DNA of 64,000 nucleotides. Origin: Bacteroidia bacterium. GTDB taxonomy: Bacteria; Bacteroidota; Bacteroidia; Flavobacteriales; Flavobacteriaceae. Under the pieces are notes generated by a model. That model was not told where the DNA came from and did no database searches. It worked only from the letters and a program-made list of their open reading frames with translations. The stretch covers positions 372,001 through 436,000 of the forward strand of contig JAUIBP010000002.1 in the NCBI GenBank assembly GCA_030427735.1. Direction: 5' to 3'. The translations under genes and the position numbers were made by a program. Of the stretch, positions 27,573-36,362 are shown in pieces; the first letter of the stretch is position 1, and every line of letters starts with the position of its first letter.

Positions 27573-29218
27573 AATTCTATGGGTAATTCTATTTCTACTG
27601 TTGTACTGCCTGGTTTAGATTGTATTTGTATTTGGCCATTACACATTTCTACACGCTCTTTAATGTTAATAATACCAGAACCTAACTTTACGTGTTTTAA
27701 ATCGAAACCTATACCATCATCAAAATAAAAAAGGGAAATAAAATCATCGAATTCGGATAACGAAATCCTTATGGTATTGGCTTTAGCGTGTTTTAAAGCA
27801 TTATTAACCAACTCTTGCCCTATTCTAAATAAATTAATAGCTTGATTTTTAGTGATTTTACTATGGCTATCTTGTGTTAAATCTTCAAATATTATAGAAA
27901 TTCCAGATGTTTTTTTAATACTTTCTACAAAATTGGTTAAGGCCACACCAATGCCAAAATCTTCTAAAGTTGAAGGCATTAAAGCGTTAGACATTAACCG
28001 AATTTCTGAAATTGTAGTATCTATAATTTTAATCATATCCTGCTTTTTGTCTTTATCGTGAACTTTATTTTCTACATAAAATTTTAAAGATGTTAACAAG
28101 GGCCCTATACCATCGTGTAGTTCGCGCGACAATCGGTGTCTTTCGTTTTCTAGGCCATCTACTAATTGTCTTTTAGTATTAATTCTGTTTATATTTTCTT
28201 TATTTCTAAATTCAATCAATTTATCCCGCATTTTTATAAGGCTTTTTCCTAACACATCGTTTTCGCCTTTCGGAACATAATTAGAATTAAGATCCATTTT
28301 ACCCAATTCTCTAGAAAAGGTTACCGCACCTTGTAACGACTTTTTAAGCAAATCGAGGGCTTCAAACATTTCTTTAATTTCATTGGAGTTTTTACCAAAA
28401 GTATTCGTTTGATTATAATCGCCCGCAGCCATAATTTTTAGGCTTTTTCGCATATTGTGAATTGGGTTGGTAATAATATTGGTTAAGAAAAGTGATAATA
28501 TAATAGCAACAATCATTATTAAAAAAATTAGTCCTAATAAACGCAATTGTAACTGTTCTAAAGGCGCCATAACTTCGCTGGTATCTATTTCAGAAAGTAT
28601 CGCTAATTTTAAATGAGACATACTAATTGGGCTGTAAACGCTATAGACTTCTACACCGCGATAATCTTTAAAAACACCACGCCCCACAGTACCCGATAAG
28701 GCTTCTACAACACCTTTAGTTTTAACATTTATGGTCGAGGGTATTTTGTCTGGAAAGAATCGCGATTGCGACCGCATCTTAAAATCTTCGCCAACTATAT
28801 ATGATTCTCCACTATTACCCATACCTGCACGTTCTAACAAAATATCCTTTATTTTATCGTGATCCATTAGTCCTACTTTAGTTAAGGTATCTCTATGCCA
28901 TACAAAACCTATAGCACTTCGCCTGTTGGTATTGTAGGGTGTAAAATCGTAAATACCTGAGGTTTTTAATATGGTTTCTGGAACTTCAAAATTTAAAGTA
29001 TCGGTAACTGTATCATTCTGATTTAAAAATTGTTGCCATTCTGTTGTTATTAAATTTTCTACCTGAATTTGTTTCAGGGTTTTTATAGAATTTAACTGCA
29101 ATAAAATTCTATCGTCTAAAACTTTAGAAAATTGATTGTAAAAAGTGATGGATAGCATGAGAATGACTAAAAAAATCAAACTGTTTATAATAATTAAAAT
29201 TAAGGTTCTTAATTGCAT
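27569..29218 (-). CDS. Membrane sensor histidine kinase (HisKA_3 type)
   Basis: A 549-residue membrane kinase. TM1 (6-28), a periplasmic sensing region of about 195 residues with Cache-like features (30-225), TM2 (about 227-250), a HAMP domain (about 250-300), a short helical linker and a HisKA_3 dimerisation domain follow in order. The phosphorylated histidine is H368 in LSRELHDGIGPLL. An HATPase domain ends the protein, with ELVNNALKHAKA and DDGIGFDLKHV. It phosphorylates the response regulator that overlaps its stop by four bases. The ligand is not known. A hairpin separates it from glnS upstream. Confidence 0.95.
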   Translation of the reverse strand: MQLRTLILIIINSLIFLVILMLSITFYNQFSKVLDDRILLQLNSIKTLKQIQVENLITTEWQQFLNQNDTVTDTLNFEVPETILKTSGIYDFTPYNTNRRSAIGFVWHRDTLTKVGLMDHDKIKDILLERAGMGNSGESYIVGEDFKMRSQSRFFPDKIPSTINVKTKGVVEALSGTVGRGVFKDYRGVEVYSVYSPISMSHLKLAILSEIDTSEVMAPLEQLQLRLLGLIFLIMIVAIILSLFLTNIITNPIHNMRKSLKIMAAGDYNQTNTFGKNSNEIKEMFEALDLLKKSLQGAVTFSRELGKMDLNSNYVPKGENDVLGKSLIKMRDKLIEFRNKENINRINTKRQLVDGLENERHRLSRELHDGIGPLLTSLKFYVENKVHDKDKKQDMIKIIDTTISEIRLMSNALMPSTLEDFGIGVALTNFVESIKKTSGISIIFEDLTQDSHSKITKNQAINLFRIGQELVNNALKHAKANTIRISLSEFDDFISLFYFDDGIGFDLKHVKLGSGIINIKERVEMCNGQIQIQSKPGSTTVEIELPIEL

Positions 29219-29283
29219 GCTACGACTTAAAATTACTCGAATTATTTAAAGGTAATAAAAACTGATATACAGTAAAACATTGA

Positions 29284-29323
29284 CAAAAAAATAACCCCTT
29301 AAACGTGTATTTAAGGGGTTATT
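29284..29323 (-). terminator. Intrinsic terminator after glnS
   Basis: A 14-base stem (29290-29303 with 29310-29323) and 6-base loop is followed on the minus strand by seven T. It ends the glnS transcript, separating it from the kinase gene. Confidence 0.88.
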
Positions 29324-29345
29324 AAAAATTATAAAAAGTATTTTT

Positions 29346-31385
29346 TTAAAGTTCTGAAGCTACAGCTGCTAAAATAGCATTAGTATCTGTAATGCCTTTT
29401 TCTATAAATTCGGAAATCGCAGGGTTACGCTCTAAACCATTGTTTAACAGTACTTGTAAAACTAAGGTAGCAGCTATACGTGTTCCTACCTTTTTTGCCG
29501 CTGTACCAAATAATGGCTCTAACTCGTCGTAAGAAACATCTTTAGCCAATTCTAAAATTTCGGCTTTTACCTTTAATTGTTTAGCTTCTGGTAAATTCGT
29601 GTATTTTTTACCTAATTGCTGAATAACATCAATTGCTTTACGCTGCGGAATATTGGCTTTAGCTTTGGCCGATTGATTTTGTTGAGTTTGCGGTTTTGGT
29701 TTTTCTTTAGCCCAAGAATCGCGTAAACCAACAGTTTTATTAAATATTAATTGCTCTGGTTTAGAATCATTGTCAACATTAAAATACCCTAATCTTTGAA
29801 ATTGAAATCTATCGCCTATTTGAGCTTCTTTCAAACTTGGTTCTACATAAGCAGTTAGCATTTTTAAAGAATTCGGATTTAAAAATTCCATAAAACTTTT
29901 ATCGGCATGGCTATCTGGAGCTTCGTCTAAAAACAATCTGTCGTATTCCCTCACTTCGGCTTCTACAGCATGCGCTACCGATACCCAATGCAAAGTGCCT
30001 TTTACTTTTCGTAAACTGGCTTCGGTACCACTACCACTTAAAGTATCGGGATCGTAAGTACAATGAATTTCTGTAATCGTTCCGTTTTCGTTTTTAATAA
30101 CGCTTTCACCTTTAATTATATACGCATTTTTTAAACGCACTTCTTTACCTAAAGTTAAACGGAAATACTTACTATTAGCTTGTTCTTTAAAATCCTCACG
30201 CTCTATGTAAAGTACTTTAGAAAATGGCACTTGTCTAAATCCAGCACTATCATCTTCTTGATTATTTTCTGCCTCTAACCATTCTACTTTATCCTCAGGA
30301 TAGTTTGTAATTACTAACTTAACAGGATCTAAAACCGCCATAACACGCGGTGCAGTTTTATTTAAATCTTCGCGAATACAAAATTCTAAAAGCGATACAT
30401 CAATCACATTATCACGCTTGGCAACACCAACAGTTTCCACAAATTTTCTAATGGATACCGGTGTGTAACCACGACGTCGTAAACCAGAAATTGTTGGCAT
30501 TCTTGGGTCGTCCCAACCAGATACTACATTTTCGTCTACCAATTGTAGCAACTTACGTTTGCTCATTATGGTATAACTTAAATTTAAACGCGCAAATTCC
30601 CGTTGTTTTGGTATTAACGGATATTCACTCGCTGAATATTGATGTACTTGATGCTTAAACCAGTTGTATAACTCGCGGTGCGGTTTAAACTCTAACGAAC
30701 ATAAAGAATGCGACACTTGCTCGATATAATCGCTTTCACCATGTGTCCAATCGTACATTGGGTAAATGCACCAATCGTTACCTGTACGATGATGTGTTTT
30801 CTTTAAAATACGGTACATAATAGGGTCGCGCATTAACATATTGGTATGCGCCATATCTATTTTAGCACGTAAAACATGTTCGCCTTCGTTAAATTCGCCA
30901 GCTTTCATGCGGTTGAACAAATCTAAATTTTCTTCAATCGTTCTATCTCTGTAAGGACCATCTACACCTGGTTTAGTCGGTGTTCCTTTTTGCTCGGCCA
31001 TAGCTTCAGACGATTGCGAATCGACATAAGCTTTACCATCTTGTATTAATAATACCGCCCAGTCGAACAATTGCTGAAAGTAATCTGAAGAATACACTTC
31101 TTTATCCCACGAATACCCCAACCACGACACATCGCGTTTAATAGCATCTACATATTCTTGTTCTTCTTTTACAGGGTTCGTATCGTCAAAACGAAGATTT
31201 ACTGGAGCATTATACCGCTCCCCTAATCCAAAACTAATACCTATAGCTTTGGTATGCCCAATGTGTAAATAACCATTAGGTTCTGGTGGAAAACGAAATC
31301 TTAAATCGTCTTTCGATAATTCGGATTTTAAATCGTTTTCTACAATATGTTCAATAAAATTGAGTGATTTAGTTTCTTCAGACAT
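29346..31385 (-). CDS. glnS: Glutaminyl-tRNA synthetase with C-terminal extension
   Basis: A 679-residue class I synthetase that charges tRNA-Gln directly. The HIGH word is at 41-44 (PPEPNGYLHIGHTKA) and the KMSKS-type word MSKRK at 274-278. The two beta-barrel anticodon domains end near residue 560. Unlike the E. coli enzyme (about 554 residues), about 118 more residues follow. They begin with a Q/K/A-rich linker (562-580) and continue as helices up to the end (LAAVASEL). This tail does not clearly resemble the YqeY domain known on Deinococcus GlnRS. Its presence means tRNA-Gln need not come from the amidotransferase route. The gene diverges from folB and is followed by a terminator. Confidence 0.95.
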   Translation of the reverse strand: MSEETKSLNFIEHIVENDLKSELSKDDLRFRFPPEPNGYLHIGHTKAIGISFGLGERYNAPVNLRFDDTNPVKEEQEYVDAIKRDVSWLGYSWDKEVYSSDYFQQLFDWAVLLIQDGKAYVDSQSSEAMAEQKGTPTKPGVDGPYRDRTIEENLDLFNRMKAGEFNEGEHVLRAKIDMAHTNMLMRDPIMYRILKKTHHRTGNDWCIYPMYDWTHGESDYIEQVSHSLCSLEFKPHRELYNWFKHQVHQYSASEYPLIPKQREFARLNLSYTIMSKRKLLQLVDENVVSGWDDPRMPTISGLRRRGYTPVSIRKFVETVGVAKRDNVIDVSLLEFCIREDLNKTAPRVMAVLDPVKLVITNYPEDKVEWLEAENNQEDDSAGFRQVPFSKVLYIEREDFKEQANSKYFRLTLGKEVRLKNAYIIKGESVIKNENGTITEIHCTYDPDTLSGSGTEASLRKVKGTLHWVSVAHAVEAEVREYDRLFLDEAPDSHADKSFMEFLNPNSLKMLTAYVEPSLKEAQIGDRFQFQRLGYFNVDNDSKPEQLIFNKTVGLRDSWAKEKPKPQTQQNQSAKAKANIPQRKAIDVIQQLGKKYTNLPEAKQLKVKAEILELAKDVSYDELEPLFGTAAKKVGTRIAATLVLQVLLNNGLERNPAISEFIEKGITDTNAILAAVASEL

Positions 31386-31514
31386 AAGTTATAAAATACC
31401 GCTTTAAATAAAGCGCAAAATTAATGAAATATCCTAAGCCTTTCTATAAATATGAGAGATATTGATTACTTTTATCGGTCCAAAATTACCTTTGTAAAGA
31501 TTCATTTTAAGATT

Positions 31515-31883
31515 ATGGGAGTTATTAAAGTTGAAAATATTAGAATTTTCGCCAATCATGGCTGTTTAAGTGAAGAAACTAAAATTGGTAGCGATTATCG
31601 TGTAGATTTAATTATAAAAACCAATTTACAGACATCTGCCAAAACCGATGCTTTGCACGATACCGTAGACTACGTGTTTTTAAACCGTATTGTACGCGAA
31701 GAAATGAAAAAACCATCGTACTTATTAGAAACGGTTGCCAAACGCATTTTAGAGCGTATTTTAAACGAAAACAAAAAAGTAGAAAAGGCTACTGTAAGTG
31801 TCAGTAAATTAAACCCTCCCATTGGTGGCGACGTAGAAATGGTAACCATTAAAATGACCGAAAAAAGAAAAAAGTGGAAGTAG
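31515..31883 (+). CDS. folB: Dihydroneopterin aldolase
   Basis: A 122-residue enzyme of folate synthesis that cleaves dihydroneopterin to hydroxymethyl-dihydropterin and glycolaldehyde. Words such as IRIFANHGCLSEETKIGSDY, the substrate-binding HDTVDYVFLN and LETVAKRIL with KLNPPIGG near the end are typical. I set the start at the ATG 31515 (MGVIKVENIRIFANHG), which is the normal start. An in-frame ATG at 31452 would add 21 residues not seen in the family and run into the glnS promoter region. The tRNA-Cys gene follows 48 bases after the stop, with its own promoter. Confidence 0.93.
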   Translation: MGVIKVENIRIFANHGCLSEETKIGSDYRVDLIIKTNLQTSAKTDALHDTVDYVFLNRIVREEMKKPSYLLETVAKRILERILNENKKVEKATVSVSKLNPPIGGDVEMVTIKMTEKRKKWK

Positions 31884-31884
31884 G

Positions 31885-31916
31885 TTGTAAATAACTATAT
31901 ATTTTTTTTACATTTG
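31885..31916 (+). promoter_or_regulatory. Promoter of tRNA-Cys
   Basis: TTG at 31885-31887 and TACATTTG at 31909-31916, 21 bases apart, fit the Bacteroidota TTG...TAnnTTTG pattern with a slightly long spacer. The tRNA begins 15 bases after the -7 box, so transcription would start shortly before it. The -33 part lies just after the folB stop. Confidence 0.6.
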
Positions 31917-31931
31917 CGCTACCGTTAATAG

Positions 31932-32002
31932 GGCGTCGTGGCCGAGTGGCTAGGCAGAGGTCTGCAAAACCTTGTACAGCGGTTCGAATCCGCTCGACGC
32001 CT
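31932..32002 (+). tRNA. tRNA-Cys (anticodon GCA)
   Basis: A full cloverleaf: acceptor arms GGCGTCG (31932-31938) and CGACGCC (31995-32001) with discriminator T at 32002. The D arm has GCC/GGC, the anticodon loop CTGCAAA has GCA at 31964-31966, and the T arm has AGCGG, TTCGAAT and CCGCT. CCA is not encoded, so it is added after transcription. The cysteine identity follows from the anticodon. Confidence 0.97.
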
Positions 32003-32005
32003 CTT

Positions 32006-32036
32006 AAAACCTTCAAGAAATCTTGAAGGTTTTTTT
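32006..32036 (+). terminator. Intrinsic terminator of tRNA-Cys
   Basis: A 12-base stem AAAACCTTCAAG (32006-32017) with its complement (32022-32033), 4-base loop and T-run follows the tRNA by 3 bases. It also faces the convergent exporter gene that ends at 32041. Confidence 0.92.
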
Positions 32037-32040
32037 ATGC

Positions 32041-32730
32041 CTAATATTTAGCTGTAATAGGATTAAACTGCTCTAATTTTTCCTTAATCAATTTCTTTTC
32101 TTTTGGAAAAAATCCTTGTATTAACAATAATATTCCAAACCCTAAAATGACTAAAGACACTATTTTTTTAGTCTTAAAAATAATACGTGGTGTTAGTTTA
32201 TTTTTTAAAGATTTTGCAGCTAACATTTTAAAAATGTCAACAATAAAATAAACTGTTAAAATCGTGGCTAAAAACACATGCACTCCAAACTCATTATCGG
32301 TCATAGAATTGCCTATAATAATAAAACTAAGCCAACCTAAAAGCACCCCAATATTTATAAAATTTAGCAAAAATCCTTTTATAAACAGCTTACCATATTT
32401 TTTTTGAATGTCTACCCGATGATATTCTCTAACTATAGACCTGAATGATTTTTGGGTTTTTATAAAAGAAATTAAACCGTAAACCAGTAATAAAACCCCT
32501 CCGAAAATAAAAAAATTAGGATCGTCTTTTATTTTATCTAACAATCGGCTTGTACTGTAAAAAGCGACAAGTATAAAAAATATGTCGGCAACAATAACAC
32601 CCAAATCGAAGATAAGCGCACTCTTAAAGCCTTTAGTAACACTGGTTTCCAATAACACAAAAAACACTGGACCAATGGTAAAGGATAATAAAATTCCAAA
32701 CGGGATGGCACGTAAAATATCTTCGTACAT
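32041..32730 (-). CDS. LysE-family transporter
   Basis: A 229-residue inner-membrane protein with six hydrophobic segments (about 5-27, 38-60, 67-88, 115-137, 146-168 and 186-204). The opening AIPFGILLSFTIGPVFFVLLETSVTKG-like stretch (9-35), with its G-P-V-F-F word, is typical of LysE/RhtB exporters of amino acids and related small molecules. The lysine-rich tail is cytoplasmic. The substrate is not known. It lies 43 bases after the GIN-domain gene in the same direction, so a loose operon rnr-GIN-LysE is possible. Confidence 0.87.
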   Translation of the reverse strand: MYEDILRAIPFGILLSFTIGPVFFVLLETSVTKGFKSALIFDLGVIVADIFFILVAFYSTSRLLDKIKDDPNFFIFGGVLLLVYGLISFIKTQKSFRSIVREYHRVDIQKKYGKLFIKGFLLNFINIGVLLGWLSFIIIGNSMTDNEFGVHVFLATILTVYFIVDIFKMLAAKSLKNKLTPRIIFKTKKIVSLVILGFGILLLIQGFFPKEKKLIKEKLEQFNPITAKY

Positions 32731-32773
32731 AAAAAGCGAAATCTTTTCGCAAATTTATGAAAACTTAAGCGAT

Positions 32774-33448
32774 TTAGTCTACTCTAAGAATACGTCCGCC
32801 CAAGACTTTATTTTCGTTAACCGTTTCTGGATTACCATACACATACACATCGCCACCTGCACGAATAACAATATCCATTAATTTTGAAGCTCTTACGTGA
32901 GCTTCGCCAGCAGCATGTATACTAACATTTACAGTTTCAGATTCTAAATCCTCGCCATTATAAATACCACCTGTGTAAATGGTAATCTGTTCGGTTTTTG
33001 CTTGCCCGCTGGTAGTAATTTCGCCACCTGTAATCGACTTTATTACGGCATACGATACTTTTACTGGTATTTCTATAGTACCACCCTCCTGAGCTCTTAA
33101 ATCAATTTCAAACTGCTCTATAGTATCGCCTGAAGTTACAGAGGCACCTTCGTTAACATCTATAACTTCTAAAGCTTTATAATAGACTTTAACTTTAGTT
33201 TTTTCGCCATTAAAGCTATTGTCTATACTCATTCTTACTTTTAAAGTGCCATTTTTATTTAAAGTTTCAACTTTACTAGAATTATTTCCAGAAATAGCTA
33301 CCGCATTTTTATCAGATTTTATTAATTCTACTTGTATTAAATCGTAAACTTTTAATTCTGTAAAATCGCCTATACTTTTTTCGATAACCTCTTGTGCTTG
33401 ACTATTGAATGATAAAAAAGCTGTTAAAAACAGTATGTAATATTTCAT
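32774..33448 (-). CDS. Head GIN domain (DUF2807) exported protein
   Basis: A 224-residue protein with a signal peptide (about 1-18, ending NSQA). The mature part is a right-handed beta-helix-like repeat of short strands with many G-G and S/T turns, for example YTGGIYNGEDLESETVNV and IRAGGDVYVYGNPETV. This is the pattern of the putative auto-transporter adhesin head GIN domain common in Bacteroidota. It is probably periplasmic or surface-exposed; there is no lipobox. Function is not established. It follows rnr by 18 bases in the same direction and is likely co-transcribed. Confidence 0.85.
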   Translation of the reverse strand: MKYYILFLTAFLSFNSQAQEVIEKSIGDFTELKVYDLIQVELIKSDKNAVAISGNNSSKVETLNKNGTLKVRMSIDNSFNGEKTKVKVYYKALEVIDVNEGASVTSGDTIEQFEIDLRAQEGGTIEIPVKVSYAVIKSITGGEITTSGQAKTEQITIYTGGIYNGEDLESETVNVSIHAAGEAHVRASKLMDIVIRAGGDVYVYGNPETVNENKVLGGRILRVD

Positions 33449-33466
33449 AATACCTATAAAAAATAA

Positions 33467-35653
33467 TTAATGATGTTTGCCTATTAAATTAAAATCGAGA
33501 TGCTTTTTAACTAAATCGGTTTCTTTTACAGTTACAACAACTTCGTCTCCTAACTGATACATATTTTTAGTTTCTCGGCCTATAATAGCGTACTGACTTT
33601 CGTCGAATTCGTAATAATCGTCTTTAATATCTCGAATTCTAACCATACCCTCGCATTTATTAGAAATGATTTCTACGTAAATCCCCCAATCTGTAACGCC
33701 AGAAATAACACCTACAAATTCTTCGTTTTCATGATCTTGCATAAAACGTATTTGCATGTATTTAATAGAATCGCGTTCGGCTTTTGTGGCTAAATATTCC
33801 ATATTACTGGAATGTTTACATTTCTCTTCGTAAATACTTTCGTTGGCCGATTTTCCGCCATCTAAATATTGCTGTAACAAACGGTGTGCCATTACATCGG
33901 GATAACGACGAATAGGTGATGTAAAATGACTGTAATAATCGAATGCCAACCCATAATGCCCAATATTTTGGGTGGTATATTCGGCTTTACTCATGGTTCT
34001 AATTGCTAGAGTATCTACTAAATTTTGCTCTTTTTTACCTACAACATCGGTTAATAAAGAGTTTAACGAGGCGGTTGTACTTTTTCGATCTTTTAAATTC
34101 AGTTTATAACCAAATTTAGACACTACATTTTGTAAAGCGTATAATTTAGTTTCGTCTGGCTCGTCGTGTACTCGGTAAATAAACGTTTTTTCTGGACGTT
34201 TTTTACCAACAAATTCGGCCACTTTTTTATTTGCCAAAAGCATAAATTCTTCGATTAATTTATTGGCATCTTTGCTAGTTTTAAAAAATACTCCTACAGG
34301 GTTATTTTCTTGATCTAAATCGAATTTAACTTCTACTTTATCAAAAGAAATAGCTCCAGAACGCATACGCTTAGAACGCATTTTTTTGGCCAATTCGTCT
34401 AATTTTAAAATGGCATCGGCAATCGCTTGATCGGCCAAATAAGCTTCTCCTGTTAACGATACATCTTGCGGAATACTATTGCTTTTCGTTTCGATAATAG
34501 CCTGAGCTTCTTCGTAAGCAAAACGTGCATCGCTATACGTTACTGTTCTACCAAACCATTGGTTTAAAACTTCGGCTTTATTATTTAATTCAAAAACAGC
34601 AGAAAAAGTATATTTTTCTTCGTGCGGACGCAAGGAACATGCGTTGTTAGAAAGTATTTCTGGCAGCATAGGTACAACGCGATCTACTAAATATACCGAT
34701 GTGGCACGCTCGTAAGCCTCATCGTCTAAAATTGTACCTTCTTGCACATAATGCGATACATCGGCAATATGGATACCAATTTCAAAATTGCCATTATCTA
34801 AAACTTCAAACGACAACGCATCATCAAAATCTTTAGCATCTTTAGGATCTATTGTAAAGGTGAGTACCTTACGCATATCGCGACGTTTTTTTATTTCGTC
34901 TGCAGTAATACTGGTATCTATAGCATTGGCATAATCTTCAACCTCATTAGGAAACTCGTATGGCAAACCATAATCGGCTAAAATAGCATGTATTTCGGTT
35001 TGGTGTTCGCCAGGTTTACCCAATACTTTTAGCACTTTTCCGTAAGGCGAATCGGCATTATCTGGCCAATCTTCTAGAGCAACCAATACTTTATCGCCAT
35101 CTTCTGCCTGCGCTGTTTTGTTAATAGGTATAAAAATGTCTTTATACATTTTATTGCCATCAACCACAACAAATGCGTAATTTTTATGTAACTGAATTAC
35201 ACCAACATACTCACTTTTAGCACGTTTAATAATGCCTGTAATTTCACCTTCTAATCGGCCTCTTTTACGGCGTTTATAAACGTATAATTCTACTTCGTCG
35301 CCATGTAAGGCTTTATTTATATTATTAGAAGCTATGTATATATCGTCTTCAAAAGCATCCGAAATAACGTAACCAGCACTTTTAGAGGTTAAATCTAAAA
35401 TGCCTGTATAATACTCGGTGTTAATAACGGCTTTAAATTTACCGCGTTCTACTTCTTCTATGTCTTTTTTAGCTGCAAGAGCATGCAGTTTTTTTATAAT
35501 TTGATTTCTGCTACTAGCATCGTTTACATTTAAATTAGCAGCAATTTGTTTATAGTTAAAGGTTTTATTGCGTTCCTTTCTTAGAATATTTAAAATCGTT
35601 TTGGAGAGATTAGAAATTCCTTTAGAAGCTTTCTTTTTTCGCTTTCTTGTCAT
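33467..35653 (-). CDS. rnr: Ribonuclease R
   Basis: A 728-residue 3'-5' exoribonuclease that degrades structured RNA. A basic start and a winged-helix-like region (about 14-75) lead to cold-shock-type OB folds (about 80-215). The RNB catalytic domain (about 255-600) has its metal-binding aspartates in DPKDAKDFDDAL (269-280). A C-terminal S1 domain (about 640-725) has FVGVISGVTDWGIYVEI. Length is a little short of E. coli RNase R, as is usual in Bacteroidota. The gene is the first leftward gene at the divergent gene-free region, so its promoter lies in the right-hand 709-base spacer. Confidence 0.95.
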   Translation of the reverse strand: MTRKRKKKASKGISNLSKTILNILRKERNKTFNYKQIAANLNVNDASSRNQIIKKLHALAAKKDIEEVERGKFKAVINTEYYTGILDLTSKSAGYVISDAFEDDIYIASNNINKALHGDEVELYVYKRRKRGRLEGEITGIIKRAKSEYVGVIQLHKNYAFVVVDGNKMYKDIFIPINKTAQAEDGDKVLVALEDWPDNADSPYGKVLKVLGKPGEHQTEIHAILADYGLPYEFPNEVEDYANAIDTSITADEIKKRRDMRKVLTFTIDPKDAKDFDDALSFEVLDNGNFEIGIHIADVSHYVQEGTILDDEAYERATSVYLVDRVVPMLPEILSNNACSLRPHEEKYTFSAVFELNNKAEVLNQWFGRTVTYSDARFAYEEAQAIIETKSNSIPQDVSLTGEAYLADQAIADAILKLDELAKKMRSKRMRSGAISFDKVEVKFDLDQENNPVGVFFKTSKDANKLIEEFMLLANKKVAEFVGKKRPEKTFIYRVHDEPDETKLYALQNVVSKFGYKLNLKDRKSTTASLNSLLTDVVGKKEQNLVDTLAIRTMSKAEYTTQNIGHYGLAFDYYSHFTSPIRRYPDVMAHRLLQQYLDGGKSANESIYEEKCKHSSNMEYLATKAERDSIKYMQIRFMQDHENEEFVGVISGVTDWGIYVEIISNKCEGMVRIRDIKDDYYEFDESQYAIIGRETKNMYQLGDEVVVTVKETDLVKKHLDFNLIGKHH

Positions 35654-35746
35654 AATCTACTTTTCTATTGTAACAAAGCTACATTATAAAAACTAAATGA
35701 ATGTTTCTTTAATAAGAAGTTTATTCAATTTCGTTTTCAAATGCAG

Positions 35747-35755
35747 TTATTCACA
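35747..35755 (+). promoter_or_regulatory. DnaA-box consensus match
   Basis: TTATTCACA fits the TTATnCACA consensus exactly. A single box is expected by chance fairly often in AT-rich DNA, so its value comes from the place where it sits. Confidence 0.5.
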
Positions 35756-35817
35756 TATTATATAATTATCTATTTTTCTTTTTTAAAAATTTAAAATAAA
35801 ATACTGTTTATTATGGT

Positions 35818-35964
35818 TTGTTAATAACTGGTATAACTTTTTTAGGTTTTATTTTGATTAGTTATTGTTTACACTTTATGGTGATAAAATAAACAGGTTA
35901 TTATGTATTTAATAGCTTAAAATTAAACTATTTGTATATTACTGTTAACAATTGTTAATAACTG
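35818..35964 (+). repeat. Two direct copies of a 13-mer in the gene-free region
   Basis: TTGTTAATAACTG occurs at 35818-35830 and again at 35952-35964, 134 bases apart. The second copy overlaps the palindrome TTAACAATTGTTAA. Short repeated 13-mers near an AT-rich stretch are known from origins; that reading is inference. Confidence 0.65.
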
Positions 35965-36362
35965 TATTTTACAAGTTATTTTTAATAATAATTTTGAAAT
36001 TTGATGTGTATAGCGTTTTATTTTGGTCTAAAAACTTTTCTAAATAAAATGGCTAAAATTTTTGGAGTGTATTGTTAAAGATTTGGTTGTAAAAATAATT
36101 GAGATTTAAAAATAAAAGTTTCAAAAAGTAATCAATAGATATTAACAATTAATTAATACTATTTTAAAAATTATAAACAGTGTTTTACTTCATTGTTTAG
36201 TTAAGGTAAAACTATTGTAAAACCTAACCTTTTGAAAATGAGTTAACATAGGTAATTATGAGGCTTTTAACTGTATTATTAAGAGCCATTTTGTACCTTT
36301 ACAGTTTATAAACAAGGCCATAGTTAATGGCAATTAACGAATTATATACCTTTAATTAGATT

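Larger units (their letters stand above)
35654..36362. other. Candidate replication origin region (oriC), 709 gene-free bases
   Basis: The longest stretch without a gene in the window, very AT-rich, between divergent rnr and rpiB. It holds one exact DnaA-box match TTATTCACA (35747-35755), one near-match on the other strand (TGTGTATAG, 36005-36013, one mismatch), two copies of TTGTTAATAACTG, and the palindrome TTAACAATTGTTAA (35945-35958). Hand-counted sample blocks inside minus-strand genes show more C than G to the left and more G than C to the right. It must also carry the rnr and rpiB promoters. No open reading frame or tRNA was seen. The origin call is an inference. Confidence 0.5.

Noticed and set aside
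29346-29700. YqeY domain at the end of GlnRS
   Set aside because: The tail has helices but I could not see YqeY-type words; left as an unnamed extension.
31452-31514. Longer folB start at 31452
   Set aside because: It would add 21 residues with no family match; the ATG at 31515 gives the standard start.
35654-36362. Gene-free region as a small RNA gene
   Set aside because: No stable stem-loop with a T-run or tRNA-like fold was seen; origin features fit better.
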